Shown here: piece after piece, positions 34,359 to 43,952 of the stretch
Layout: each line of letters opens with the position of its first letter
How positions within the stretch are numbered: position 1 is the stretch's first letter
Notes under the pieces: generated by a model
Database searches by the model: none
What the model was told of the DNA's origin: nothing
What the model saw: the letters and a program-made list of their open reading frames with translations, nothing else
Assembly: GCF_013426975.1 (NCBI RefSeq)
Contig: NZ_JACCPY010000005.1
Location: 62,001 to 126,000 of the forward strand
Direction: 5' to 3'
From: Sphaerotilus sulfidivorans
GTDB lineage: Bacteria > Pseudomonadota > Gammaproteobacteria > Burkholderiales > Burkholderiaceae_C
Length of the DNA stretch: 64,000 nucleotides
Position numbers and translations under genes: made by a program

Positions 34359-34725
34359 GCTACACTTCCGAACTTAACGAGATTGACGAAATGTCGATCT
34401 GAAATGTGAAGTGGCACATGCTTGTGGTAACGCTCGACTCTGATCCATCGACTATCTCGACTGCCTCCGAAAAGATGCGTTCTGCGTACTTGGAGTACGC
34501 CAGACTCGTGATCTGCGGACCGATAGATGCCTACGAACGCTATCGAACAGTAGTCAAGACGTCCTTGCGTTTGCTGCTTGCGAGCAGACAGCAAACGCAT
34601 GCACTTCCACGCAGAGATACAGGACTCAGGCAAGCGCGCCGCAACGCTTCGTGCGGATTTTTCGGCCAAGCCAAGGTCAACGCGCGCAATGCGCCTTGAG
34701 TGCTCGTCGTTCAGTCCCTTCCATC
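34359..34725. promoter_or_regulatory. AT-richer control region upstream of the RES/Xre module
   Basis: This 367-bp gap has no convincing gene; the frame 34406-34699 has no recognisable product. It is less GC-rich than its neighbours, suggesting that it came with the toxin-antitoxin cassette. It holds two inverted repeats: GCGTAC-TTGGA-GTACGC at 34484-34500 and GCGTTTGCTG/CAGCAAACGC at 34567-34598 (10-bp arms), the latter enclosing a nested CTGCT/AGCAG. These are natural candidates for operator sites of the antitoxin. Confidence 0.6.
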
Positions 34726-35196
34726 ATGAAAACCCAGACGACTGAAACCTCGACGTCTTCCGTCCTTCCCCGCCGAAGCGCGCGAGCCGCCAGACCTTCG
34801 CCCTACCTGACCCCGACCGAGACGAATGCACTGCTGCATGCCAGCCTCGACAGCCGCCTGCGTCGGCTCGAGCAGGCCGACATGATGAGCACCGACGAGG
34901 CCGCCGCCCTGCTGGGCACCAGTCGCGTGACCATCAACGCCTGGATCGGCAAGGGCCGCTGCATCGGCCTGACGCAGACCAAGCGCGGGTTCAAGGTGCC
35001 GCGCTGGCAGTTCGAGCCGGCCGTGTGGGCGCATGTCGCCCTGATCGGTCAGGCGCTCGGGCTGAGCGAGGGCTGGGCGTTGCTGAACTTCTTCGAGACT
35101 CCACACGGCGGCCTCGAAGGACTGACGCCGCGACAGGCCCTGGAACAAGGTCAGGCTGAGCGCGTGCTCGCCGTGGCCCGGACGGAAGGCGCCTGA
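34726..35196 (+). CDS. Xre-type antitoxin of a RES/Xre module
   Basis: The 156-residue protein has a Ser/Thr/Arg-rich N-terminus, then a helix-turn-helix-like region (MSTDEAAALLGTSRVTINAWIGKGRCIGLTQTKRGFKVPRWQFEPAVWAHVALIGQALG) and a C-terminal region (ALLNFFETPHGGLEGLTPRQALEQGQ) of the MbcA/ParS/Xre toxin-binding type (DUF2384). It probably represses the module and neutralises the RES toxin, whose gene starts 17 bp after its stop. ATG 34726 lies just after the two inverted repeats. Confidence 0.82.
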   Translation: MKTQTTETSTSSVLPRRSARAARPSPYLTPTETNALLHASLDSRLRRLEQADMMSTDEAAALLGTSRVTINAWIGKGRCIGLTQTKRGFKVPRWQFEPAVWAHVALIGQALGLSEGWALLNFFETPHGGLEGLTPRQALEQGQAERVLAVARTEGA

Positions 35197-35212
35197 ACCG
35201 CGATCTTCCCGC

Positions 35213-35794
35213 ATGAAACTGAGCGATCTCACCTACTGCCAGGAACACACGCTGCCGCGGCTGCATTCGATGTACCGCATCCAGCGCACCCGCCGCACCG
35301 CCAGCACTGTGGCGATCGGGCCGGTGCGGCTGCCGCCCACCGGACTGATGGGCGGCCGCTTCGACCTGCCGGATCGGCCGGTCGGCTATTTCGCCGAAGA
35401 GCCTGAGACTGCGGCCTACGAGACGCTGGCGCGGCGCGAGGCCCATGTGCTGTCGATGGCTGACCTGCGTCTGCGCAGCCTGCTCTGGGTCCAGCTCACC
35501 GAGCCGGTGCGGCTGCTCGATCTGCGTCCGCATGCGCCCACCTGGCCGGTGCTGACCTCGCTGCGCTTCGGCTGCACGCAGGAACTGGCCGCCGACGCGG
35601 CCCGCCACGGCTATCACGGCCTGATCTACCGCTCGGCCCAGCAGCACGATCACGACTGCTACGTGCTGTTCGACCCGGCCCTGGGCTGGTTGCGCCGGGT
35701 GGAGAGCGCGCCGCTGGTGGATGCGGCCACGGGCGGTCTGCACCACCTGCTGCGCGATGTGGCCCGTGGCGCGCAGATGCCGTTCGTCCCATGA
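35213..35794 (+). CDS. RES-domain toxin (NAD+-degrading)
   Basis: The 193-residue protein is a RES domain: [24 protein letters not shown] (E of R-E-S), LRLLDLRP, and late [20 protein letters not shown] (S of R-E-S). The catalytic pattern matches characterised RES toxins, which degrade NAD+ by phosphorolysis or hydrolysis and arrest growth. It follows the Xre-type antitoxin by 17 bp. Its stop overlaps an in-frame ATG of dapF (35791, ATGA). The pair lies inside an otherwise conserved lpxL-dapF neighbourhood. Confidence 0.88.
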   Translation: MKLSDLTYCQEHTLPRLHSMYRIQRTRRTASTVAIGPVRLPPTGLMGGRFDLPDRPVGYFAEEPETAAYETLARREAHVLSMADLRLRSLLWVQLTEPVRLLDLRPHAPTWPVLTSLRFGCTQELAADAARHGYHGLIYRSAQQHDHDCYVLFDPALGWLRRVESAPLVDAATGGLHHLLRDVARGAQMPFVP

Positions 35795-35817
35795 GTCACG
35801 CCCCGGATAATCCCGCC

Positions 35818-36708
35818 ATGACCACCCGCTCGCCTCTTCCCTTCACCAAGATGCACGGCCTCGGCAACGACTTCGTCGTGTTCGATGCCACCCGCGCGCC
35901 GCTGGCGCTCAGCGAAGAACAGCTGCGCTTCGTCGGCGACCGGCGCTTCGGCATCGGCGCCGACCAGATTCTCGTCGTCGAGCGCCCGCAGGGGCCGGAT
36001 GCGGACTTCCGCTACCGCATCTTCAACGGCGCCACCGGCGAGGAGGTCGAGCACTGCGGCAACGGCGCGCGCTGCTTCATGCGCTTCGTGCGCGAGCAGG
36101 GCCTGAGCGACCGCGACGAGGTGCGCGTCGAGACGATGAACAACCGCATCGTGCTGCGCATGCAGGCCGACGGGCGGGTCACCGTCGACATGAACCAGCC
36201 GATTCTCGAGCCCGAGCGCGTGCCCTTCGATCCGTCCGGGCTGCAGCCGCGGCTGGAGAACGACGCCGAGCTGTGGCCGCTGGCCAACCCGGCCGCGCCG
36301 CAGGAGCAGGTCGAGGTCGCGGTGGTGTCGATGGGCAATCCGCACGCGGTGCAGCGCGTGGACGATGTCGACACCGCGCCGGTGGCGCAGGTCGGGCCGT
36401 GGGTGGAGTCGCATCCGCGCTTTCCGCGCAAGGTCAACGCCGGCTTCCTGCAGGTGGTCGCGCGCGACCGGGTGCGGCTGCGGGTGTTCGAGCGCGGCGC
36501 CGGCGAGACGCTGGCCTGCGGCACCGGCGCCTGCGCGGCGGTGGTGGCCGGCATCCGCCTGGGCTGGCTGGACGCGCGCGTCGACGTCGAGACCCGCGGC
36601 GGCGAGCTGACCATCGAGTGGGACGGCCCCGGCAGCAGCGTGCGCATGACCGGTCCGGCAGTCACCGTGTTCGAGGGCCATGTGGAGCTGCCGGCGGCTT
36701 CCTGCTGA
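35818..36708 (+). CDS. dapF: Diaminopimelate epimerase
   Basis: The 296-residue product interconverts LL- and meso-diaminopimelate in lysine and peptidoglycan synthesis. Landmarks are [18 protein letters not shown], the first catalytic cysteine in [14 protein letters not shown], and the second in [17 protein letters not shown] 35818 begins 10 residues before KMHG, as usual in the family; ATG 35791 overlaps the RES toxin stop (ATGA) and would add nine residues. If the earlier codon is used, the toxin and dapF are translationally coupled, an odd pairing of toxin with an essential gene. Confidence 0.92.
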   Translation: MTTRSPLPFTKMHGLGNDFVVFDATRAPLALSEEQLRFVGDRRFGIGADQILVVERPQGPDADFRYRIFNGATGEEVEHCGNGARCFMRFVREQGLSDRDEVRVETMNNRIVLRMQADGRVTVDMNQPILEPERVPFDPSGLQPRLENDAELWPLANPAAPQEQVEVAVVSMGNPHAVQRVDDVDTAPVAQVGPWVESHPRFPRKVNAGFLQVVARDRVRLRVFERGAGETLACGTGACAAVVAGIRLGWLDARVDVETRGGELTIEWDGPGSSVRMTGPAVTVFEGHVELPAASC

Positions 36709-36804
36709 ACCGGATCGGCTTGTGCATTCAAGGCGCGGATGAAGGGCATCCGGCCGGCTTTTCCTTCGGGTGACCGGCCAGGGGCTGCGCTACCCTCGCT
36801 CGCC

Positions 36805-37500
36805 ATGAGCAGCATTCCGGGCCGACTGAGCGGCCTTTCCGAGGACGACATCGCCAGCTACCTGATGCAGACGCCCGGCTTCTTCGAGCGTCATGCCGAG
36901 CTGCTGGCCAATGTCGAGCTGGCCAATCCGCATGGCCAGCGCGCCGTCTCGCTCCAGCAGCGCCAGATGGAGATGCTGCGCGAGCGCATTCACGGCCTCG
37001 AGCGCCGCCTGATGGAGATGATCCGCCACGGCCAGGAGAACGCGGTGCTGTCGGACCGGCTGCACCAGTGGGTGCGCGGCCTGATGCTGCTGGCCGACCC
37101 GCGCGACATTCCGGACATGCTGGTGATCGATCTGCAGGAGCAGTTCATGGTCCCGCAGGCGGCGATGCGGCTGTGGGAGGTGGCGCCGGACTTCGAGTCC
37201 GAGCCGGTGGCGCGCGGCGTCAGCCCCGAGCTGCGCCGCTTCGCCTCCAGCCTGGTCACGCCCTGCTGCGGCGCGCACACCAGCTTCGAGGCGGTGCAGT
37301 GGCTGCAGCAGCCCACCGCGGTGGCTTCGCTGGCGCTGCTGCCGCTGCGTCGCAGCATGACCTCGCCGGCCTTCGGCATGCTGGTGCTGGCCTCGCCGGA
37401 TCCGATGCGCTACACGCCCGAGATGGGCACCGATTTCCTGGTGCGCATCGCCGAGCTGGCCAGCGCCGCGGTGACCCGTCTGCTTCCCGACGGCGGCTGA
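36805..37500 (+). CDS. DUF484 family protein
   Basis: The 231-residue protein matches the DUF484 family, a GAF-like fold found next to dapF and usually xerC in many Proteobacteria. Landmarks are LSEDDIASYLMQTPGFFERHAELLANVELANPHGQRAVSLQQRQMEMLRERI at the N-terminus and SPAFGMLVLASPDPMRYTPEMGTDFLVRIAELASAAVTRLL at the end. Function is not established. Here xerC does not follow; a metallopeptidase-like gene does. Confidence 0.88.
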   Translation: MSSIPGRLSGLSEDDIASYLMQTPGFFERHAELLANVELANPHGQRAVSLQQRQMEMLRERIHGLERRLMEMIRHGQENAVLSDRLHQWVRGLMLLADPRDIPDMLVIDLQEQFMVPQAAMRLWEVAPDFESEPVARGVSPELRRFASSLVTPCCGAHTSFEAVQWLQQPTAVASLALLPLRRSMTSPAFGMLVLASPDPMRYTPEMGTDFLVRIAELASAAVTRLLPDGG

Positions 37501-37591
37501 CCTGCCAAGCCCGTCCGGGCGCCGGGGTCTCGGGCACGCTGCCACCATGACTGGCGGTCTTCGCCTGATGCGGTCCGCGAGGAGGCTTGTG

Positions 37592-38236
37592 ATGCCCGTG
37601 CCGCTGTCCGCGTTCGCCGTCGCCCTGGAGGCCGCCTCGGCCTCGGTCCCCTCCGCAGGCTCCGCCGATGCACTGCTGCTGCAGGTGCTGCTGGCCGCCG
37701 CGGTGCGGCTGTCCGGACTGCCGGCGCTGCCGGTCGATGCGCCGGCGCCGGTGCTGGTCGATCTGCCGGTGGCCGAGCTGCACCGCCAGGCCTGCCCCGA
37801 GCGGCCCCGCGACTGCGCGCGCCTGATCGCTTGGCATGACGCCGCCGGGGGGCGGGTGCTGCTGAGCGACCAGCTCGACTGGCGCATGCGGCCGGTCGAC
37901 CGCTCCTTCGTGCTGCACGAACTGGTGCATGTGCTGCAGGCCCGGCGCCCCGGCAGCCCCCGCGACGACGACTGCGCCCGCGCGCTCGACGACGAGCGCC
38001 TGGCCTACCGGGTGCAGAACGCCTGGCTGGACGAACAGGGGCGCGCCGAGCGTTTCGGCGGCATGCTGCATGCCCTGCGCTGCGCGGCCGCGCAGGTCGA
38101 TGCCGACGGGCGGATGCGGCTGCGCCGCGGTGGCGGCAGCGACGGCGATGCCGAGGCCCTGATCGGCGACCTGATGCGGCGCCGCAGCCTCACCCCACCG
38201 GAAACAGCCCCGCCACCGCCCGGTACAGCGCCCTGA
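37592..38236 (+). CDS. Putative HExxH metallopeptidase-like protein
   Basis: ATG 37592 follows AGGAGG by 6 bases, giving 214 residues; earlier ATGs at 37547 and 37568 lack a binding site. The N-terminus is Ala/Leu-rich, perhaps a signal peptide. The zinc motif HELVH (residues 109-113, VLHELVHVLQARR) is followed by DDERLAYRVQNAWLDEQG, whose Glu could be the third ligand; it resembles DUF6647-type gluzincins. It sits where xerC would be expected downstream of DUF484. Its 3' end overlaps the converging xylB by 47 nt. Confidence 0.75.
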   Translation: MPVPLSAFAVALEAASASVPSAGSADALLLQVLLAAAVRLSGLPALPVDAPAPVLVDLPVAELHRQACPERPRDCARLIAWHDAAGGRVLLSDQLDWRMRPVDRSFVLHELVHVLQARRPGSPRDDDCARALDDERLAYRVQNAWLDEQGRAERFGGMLHALRCAAAQVDADGRMRLRRGGGSDGDAEALIGDLMRRRSLTPPETAPPPPGTAP

Positions 38237-39659
38237 AGCGCGCATGGCGAGCCGCCAGCCGCGCGGTCTCGGCCGGATCTGGCGAGAAGGTCGCGGCGAT
38301 CTCGGGTGCGGGGCAGACCTGGTCGAGCGTGCCGCCGTCGGCCAGCCAGGCCAGGCGCGCCGCGCCCAGCGCGCCGCCGGCCTCGCCGCCGTGGCGGGTG
38401 ACCATCGGCACGCCGATCGCGTCGGCCAGCAGCTGCGCCCACAGGCCGGAGCGCGCGCCGCCGCCCACCAGCGTGAGGCCGGCCACCTCGCCGGGCTGCA
38501 CGCCCAGCGCGTGCCAGCCGTCGAGCAGGCCGAAGGTCACGCCCTCGATCACCGACCAGCCCAGCGCGGCCGCGTCGTGCTCGTTGGTCAGCCCGAAGAA
38601 GCTGCCCTGCGCGTGCGGGTTGTTGTGCGGCGTGCGCTCGCCATTCAGGTAGGGCAAAAAGAGCGGCGCGCGCTCGCGCTGCTGCGGCGTCAGTTGCGCG
38701 ACCTGCTCGAGCAGCGCGCCCTCGCTCGCCGCGCCGACCAGCCGCGTCACCCAGCTCAGGCCGTTGGCGGCGCTGAGCATCACGCTCATCTGGTGCCAGG
38801 TGCCGGGCAGCGCGTGGCAGAAGGCGTGCATCGCGCTGGCCGGGTTCGGGCGGAAGCGGTCGCTGGTCAGGAAGATCACGCCCGAGGTGCCCAGCGAGAC
38901 GAAGCCCTCGCCCGGCCGCACCGCGCCGATGCCGACCGCGCTGGCGGCGTTGTCGCCACCACCGCCGGCGACGATCACGCCGGCCGGCAGGCCCCAGCGG
39001 GCGGCCAGCTCGGGCCGGAGCGTGCCGGAGGCCTCGCTGCCCTCGACCAGCCGCGGCATCTGCGCCTCGGTCAGGCCGCAGGCGGCCAGCACCTCGGCCG
39101 ACCAGCGCCGCTCGGCCACGTCCAGCCACAGCGTGCCGGCGGCGTCGCTCATCTCGCCGACGCGCTCGCCGGTCAGCATGAAGCGCAGCCAGTCCTTGGG
39201 CAGCAGCACGGTGGCGGTCTTCGCGAAGACCTCCGGCTCGTGCCGGCGCACCCACAGCAGCTTCGGCGCGGTGAAGCCGGGCATGGCCAGATTGCCGGCG
39301 ATGGCGTGCAGACGCGGGCAGGCGGCCTCCAGCTCGGCGCATTCGGCGCCGCTGCGGCCGTCGTTCCACAGGATGGCCGGGCGCAGCACCTCGCCGGCGG
39401 CGTCCATCAGCACCGCGCCGTGCATCTGGCCCGACAGGCCGATCGCGCGCACCTGCGCCAGCGCGGCGGCCTGCCCGGCCTGCAGCCGCGCCATCGCGCG
39501 CGCCATCGCGTCCCACCAGTCGGCGGGCGACTGCTCGCTGTGCAAGGGCGCGGGGCGCTGCACGGTCAGCCGCTCGCCGACGCTGGCGACGAGGCGGTGC
39601 TGCCGGTCGAGCAGCACCAGCTTCAGCTCGGAGGTGCCGAGATCGATGCCGAGGTACAT
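38190..39659 (-). CDS. xylB: Xylulokinase of the pentitol operon
   Basis: The 489-residue product is a FGGY-family kinase that phosphorylates D-xylulose to xylulose 5-phosphate. Landmarks are MYLGIDLGTSELKLVLLD, GLSGQMHGAVLMD, the WNDGRSGAEC stretch, ATLWLD-like and GGGGDNAASAVGIGAV and the C-terminal VGGGARSGLWAQLLADAIGVPMV. ATG 39659 is preceded by AGGA. It is the last gene of the minus-strand pentitol operon, 46 bp after the AraC gene. It completes D-arabinitol catabolism after DalD. Its 3' end overlaps the metallopeptidase-like gene. Confidence 0.93.
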   Translation of the reverse strand: MYLGIDLGTSELKLVLLDRQHRLVASVGERLTVQRPAPLHSEQSPADWWDAMARAMARLQAGQAAALAQVRAIGLSGQMHGAVLMDAAGEVLRPAILWNDGRSGAECAELEAACPRLHAIAGNLAMPGFTAPKLLWVRRHEPEVFAKTATVLLPKDWLRFMLTGERVGEMSDAAGTLWLDVAERRWSAEVLAACGLTEAQMPRLVEGSEASGTLRPELAARWGLPAGVIVAGGGGDNAASAVGIGAVRPGEGFVSLGTSGVIFLTSDRFRPNPASAMHAFCHALPGTWHQMSVMLSAANGLSWVTRLVGAASEGALLEQVAQLTPQQRERAPLFLPYLNGERTPHNNPHAQGSFFGLTNEHDAAALGWSVIEGVTFGLLDGWHALGVQPGEVAGLTLVGGGARSGLWAQLLADAIGVPMVTRHGGEAGGALGAARLAWLADGGTLDQVCPAPEIAATFSPDPAETARLAARHARFRALYRAVAGLFPVG

Positions 39660-39705
39660 GGGAAAAGATCCTGCGGAAAGGTTCAGGCCGGACTCAGGTC
39701 GCGGC

Positions 39706-40641
39706 TCAGGCCGCGCCGCCGAAGCGGTTGTCGGCCTGCTTGCGGAACTCGCTCGGCGTCAGCCCCTTGATCTCGAGGAAGCGCCGGTTGAAGTTCGCGA
39801 CGTTGTTGAAGCCGACCTCGAAGCAGATGTGCGTGATCAGCCGGTCCGATTCCATCAGCAGCTGGCAGGCGCGGTTGATGCGGACGCGGTTGACGAAGTC
39901 GGTGAAGGTGTTGCCGGTGGCGCGGCGGAAGAAGCGGCTGAAGCGGCTCTCGCTCATGCCCAGCTCGGCGGCGATGTCGGCGGCGGAGAAGGCCTGGCCG
40001 AGGTTGTCGGTGATGCGGCTGACCACCGCGTCGATCTGGTCGAGCGAGGTGTCGTCGTCGATGCTCTGCATCTGCACGTTAGACAGCAGCCGGTAGTCGG
40101 TGCAGGCGGCCAGCTCGGCCATCAGCTCGCAGAAGACGGCGAAGCGGCGCAGGCCGCGCGCCTCCTTGATGCGCTGCCAGGACTGCTGCGCGCGCTCGCC
40201 CATGCCGAAGAACTCGATGCCGTGGCGCGCGCGCTCGAGCATCGGCAGCACCTCGCCCAGCTCGGGGATGGCCGCGGCGGCGCGCGCCATCGGCTCGTGC
40301 TGGAACTGGATCGCCAGGTCGCGCAGCGCCACGCCGCCGTCGGGCATGTCCATCGACAGCCAGTTGTGCGGCAGCCGCGGGCCGGTCAGCACCAGGTGGC
40401 CGGGCTGGAACTGCCCGATCCAGTCGCCGACGAAGACCTTGCCCGAGGTGCTGGTGATCAGGTGCAGCTCGTACTCGTCGTGGTAGTGCCAGCGCGCCAG
40501 CGGGGTGGGGAAGCCGTGCGCCAGGCAGCGCACGGTGCCGGCCTCGTCGGGCGATTCGTAGCCCAGATCCGGCGAGCGGACATGGTCGTACTCCAGCTCG
40601 GGGCGGGTCTGGCGCGGAATGGTGCGGAGCTTGGCAGGCAT
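39706..40641 (-). CDS. AraC-family regulator within the pentitol operon
   Basis: The 311-residue protein has a cupin-like N-terminal sensing half (LARWHYHDEYELHLITSTSGKVFVGDWIGQFQPGHLVLTGPRLPHNW) and a C-terminal AraC DNA-binding region with two helix-turn-helix units (AFSAADIAAELGMSESRFSRFFRRATGNTFTDFVNRVRINRACQLLMESDRLITHICFEVGFNNVANFNRRFLEIKGLTPSEFRKQ). It probably activates the operon in response to a pentitol. It is transcribed with the operon, between DalD and XylB, with gaps of 43 and 46 bp. ATG 40641 is chosen by family length. Confidence 0.92.
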   Translation of the reverse strand: MPAKLRTIPRQTRPELEYDHVRSPDLGYESPDEAGTVRCLAHGFPTPLARWHYHDEYELHLITSTSGKVFVGDWIGQFQPGHLVLTGPRLPHNWLSMDMPDGGVALRDLAIQFQHEPMARAAAAIPELGEVLPMLERARHGIEFFGMGERAQQSWQRIKEARGLRRFAVFCELMAELAACTDYRLLSNVQMQSIDDDTSLDQIDAVVSRITDNLGQAFSAADIAAELGMSESRFSRFFRRATGNTFTDFVNRVRINRACQLLMESDRLITHICFEVGFNNVANFNRRFLEIKGLTPSEFRKQADNRFGGAA

Positions 40642-40684
40642 GATGAACCCGAGGTTACCGCGCGCGGGCGGGCGTGCCGGGCCC

Positions 40685-42091
40685 TCAGGCGCGGTGGCCG
40701 TGGGCCGCGACGAAGGCGGCCACCCGCTCGCCGGCGCGGCGCACCGCGTCGACCAGCCGGGCGTCGCCCGCCAGCTCGCCCCACAGCGGCGGGTCGGCGC
40801 AGAATGCGGCCACCGGGTCGGCCGCGTCGCACATGGCGTGGGCGACCGCCGCGTCCATCGCCTGGTCCTGGTAGGCGTAGGGCAGGCCGCCGCGGTGCCA
40901 GACCTGCAGATAGGCCAGGAAGAGCGCCGGCAGCATCGCCACGCTGTCGATGGTGGCGCCGGCGGCCAGGCGCTCGCGGATCGTCGGCGCGATGAAGCCG
41001 GGGATCTTGCTGAAGCCGTCCATCGCCACGCGCTGGTTGGTGTCGCGGATGGCGGGGTTGCCGAAGCGGTCCAGCACCACGTCGCGGTACCTGGCCAGGT
41101 CGATCGGGCAGGGCTTCTCGGGCGTGTCGAGCACCGGAATGGTGTCGTCGGTGACGTAGTCGAAGGCCATCTGGCGGATCGCCGGGTCGTGCGTGCCTTC
41201 GTGGATGTACAGATGGCCGACCAGCGTGCCGGCCCAGGCGATGCACGAGTGCGTCGCGTTGAGCAGGCGGATCTTGGCCTCCTCGTAGGCATCGACCGAC
41301 TGCACCATCTCGACGCCGACCGTCTCCCAGGCCGGGCGGCCGGCGATGAAGCGGTCCTCGATCACCCACTGGATGAAGCTCTCGCCCATCAGCGCGGCGG
41401 GGTCGTCCACGCCGGTGGCGGCCAGCACCCGCTCGCGCACGTCGGGCGTCGGGCGCGGCGTGATGCGGTCGACCATCGCGTTCGGGCTGGTGGTGTTGGC
41501 CTGCACCCAGGCCAGCAGTGCGGTGTCGCCCACGAGCTCGATGAACTGCAGCAGGCCGCCGCGCGAGCGGTCGCCGTTGTGGCGCAGGTTGTCGCAGTTG
41601 AGCAGCGTGACCGGGCCGGCGCCGCTCTTCATGCGCGCGCGCAGCAGGGCGGTCAGCGCGCCGTAGATCGTGCCGCCCGGCTGGCCGGCGCGCGCCGCGT
41701 CGAGGTCGGCGCGCAGGTCGGCGAAGGTGGCCAGGTCGAGCCGGTTCTGCGCGTCGAGGTAGTAGCCGGCCTCGGTGACGGTGAAGGAGATGATCTTGGT
41801 GTCGCTGCTCGCGCCTTGCGCGATCAGCCCGGCCAGGTCGGGCGTGTAGCCGATGACCTGGCGGATCGAGGTGATGCGGGTGTAGCGGTGCTCGCCGGCC
41901 GGCGAGATGGTCTCCAGCGTGTAGGCGCCGCCCTGGGCCTGGAGCGCGGCGATCGTCTCGGCCATGTCGGGGCGGGTGTTGCCGCCGGCCAGTTGCCAGC
42001 CGGTGTCGCCGCTCTGGATGAGCTCGTGCAGGTAGACAGCCAGGTGGGCCCGGTGGAACGAGCCCAGGCCGAGGTGCAGGATGACGTTCAT
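40685..42091 (-). CDS. dalD: D-arabinitol 4-dehydrogenase (mannitol dehydrogenase family)
   Basis: The 468-residue product is a polyol-specific long-chain dehydrogenase. Motifs such as LHLGLGSFHRAHLAVYLHELIQSG, VTLLNCDNLRHNGDRSRGGL, NTTSPNAMVDRITPRPTPDVRERV and MGESFIQWVIEDRF closely resemble the Klebsiella DalD sequence as I recall it, so D-arabinitol to D-xylulose is favoured over mannitol. It uses NAD+ in the cytosol. The gene sits between the SDR gene (upstream in the operon) and the AraC gene, and XylB downstream would take the xylulose. ATG 42091 has a G-rich stretch upstream but no clear AGGAG. Confidence 0.9.
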   Translation of the reverse strand: MNVILHLGLGSFHRAHLAVYLHELIQSGDTGWQLAGGNTRPDMAETIAALQAQGGAYTLETISPAGEHRYTRITSIRQVIGYTPDLAGLIAQGASSDTKIISFTVTEAGYYLDAQNRLDLATFADLRADLDAARAGQPGGTIYGALTALLRARMKSGAGPVTLLNCDNLRHNGDRSRGGLLQFIELVGDTALLAWVQANTTSPNAMVDRITPRPTPDVRERVLAATGVDDPAALMGESFIQWVIEDRFIAGRPAWETVGVEMVQSVDAYEEAKIRLLNATHSCIAWAGTLVGHLYIHEGTHDPAIRQMAFDYVTDDTIPVLDTPEKPCPIDLARYRDVVLDRFGNPAIRDTNQRVAMDGFSKIPGFIAPTIRERLAAGATIDSVAMLPALFLAYLQVWHRGGLPYAYQDQAMDAAVAHAMCDAADPVAAFCADPPLWGELAGDARLVDAVRRAGERVAAFVAAHGHRA

Positions 42092-42127
42092 GGTGGGGGG
42101 GCGTCTTGTCGGTGGGGGTGTTCTGGC

Positions 42128-42859
42128 TCAGAGGTCGAAGTTCGAGGGCATCAGCACGACATCGCGGATGGTCACGCCGCGCGGGCGGGTCAGCATGAAG
42201 GTGATGACCGCGCCGATCTCGGCCGGCTCGATCAGGCTGCCGGAGGCGCGCGCCTGGGCCAGCTTGTCGGCGGGCCAGTCGGCGATCAGGCCGGTCAGCA
42301 CCGGGCCCGGCGAGATCGAGCCCACCCGCAGGCCGTGCCTGAAGACCTGGCGGCGGGTGGTCTGCACGAAGCAGTCGATCGCCCACTTGGACGACGCGTA
42401 GACCGGCTCCCACGGCGTGGGGTAGTGCGCCGCCAGCGAGCTGGTGACGAGAATGTCGCCCGAGCCGCGCTCGATCATGTGGGGCAGCGCGTCGCGCACG
42501 TTCTTCATGACCACCGCGACATTGAGCTGCAGCATGCGGTCGATCGCGTCGGTGTCGGCATCGACCAGGTCGCCGCCGATGTAGAGCCCGGCGTTGGCGT
42601 GCAGGATGTCGAGCCGGCCGGCCAGGGCCAGCACCTGCGGCACCAGCGTGCGGCACTGCGCGGCGTCGAGCAGGTCGAGCTGCAGCGGGATGACCGCATC
42701 GCCATGCTCGGCCTGCATCGCCGCCAGGCCGGCGGCGTCGCGGTCGACCAGCACCACGCGGGCGCCGCCGGCCAGCAGCGCCTCGGCGCTGGCGCGGCCG
42801 ATGCCGGAGGCCGCGCCGGTGATCGCGGCCACCTGGCCTTCGAAAGGACGGTTCTTCAT
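42128..42859 (-). CDS. rbtD: Ribitol 2-dehydrogenase-like SDR
   Basis: The 243-residue protein is a short-chain dehydrogenase with the NAD motif GAASGIGRASAEALLAGG, NAGLYIGGDL, catalytic Ser with YASSKWAIDCF (Tyr-x-x-x-Lys) and the terminal VTIRDVVLMPSNFDL. Segments such as HANAGLYIGG, WEPVYASSKWAID and TTRRQVFRHGLRVGSISPGPVLTGL resemble Klebsiella ribitol dehydrogenase, so ribitol to D-ribulose is inferred. It lies between the ABC ATPase and DalD in the operon. No ribulokinase is visible, so the ribulose would need another kinase or promiscuous XylB. Confidence 0.85.
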   Translation of the reverse strand: MKNRPFEGQVAAITGAASGIGRASAEALLAGGARVVLVDRDAAGLAAMQAEHGDAVIPLQLDLLDAAQCRTLVPQVLALAGRLDILHANAGLYIGGDLVDADTDAIDRMLQLNVAVVMKNVRDALPHMIERGSGDILVTSSLAAHYPTPWEPVYASSKWAIDCFVQTTRRQVFRHGLRVGSISPGPVLTGLIADWPADKLAQARASGSLIEPAEIGAVITFMLTRPRGVTIRDVVLMPSNFDL

Positions 42860-42885
42860 CGAATTTCCCCCGTGAAAGCGCAGAA

Positions 42886-43917
<1,032 letters not shown>

Positions 43918-43952
43918 GGGAGGATGTCTCGTGGAATGGTTGACTGCGCCGG

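Noticed and set aside
34406-34699. 97-codon frame upstream of the Xre-type antitoxin
   Set aside because: It has no recognisable domain, spans the inverted repeats and ends 27 bp before the antitoxin start; better read as control region.
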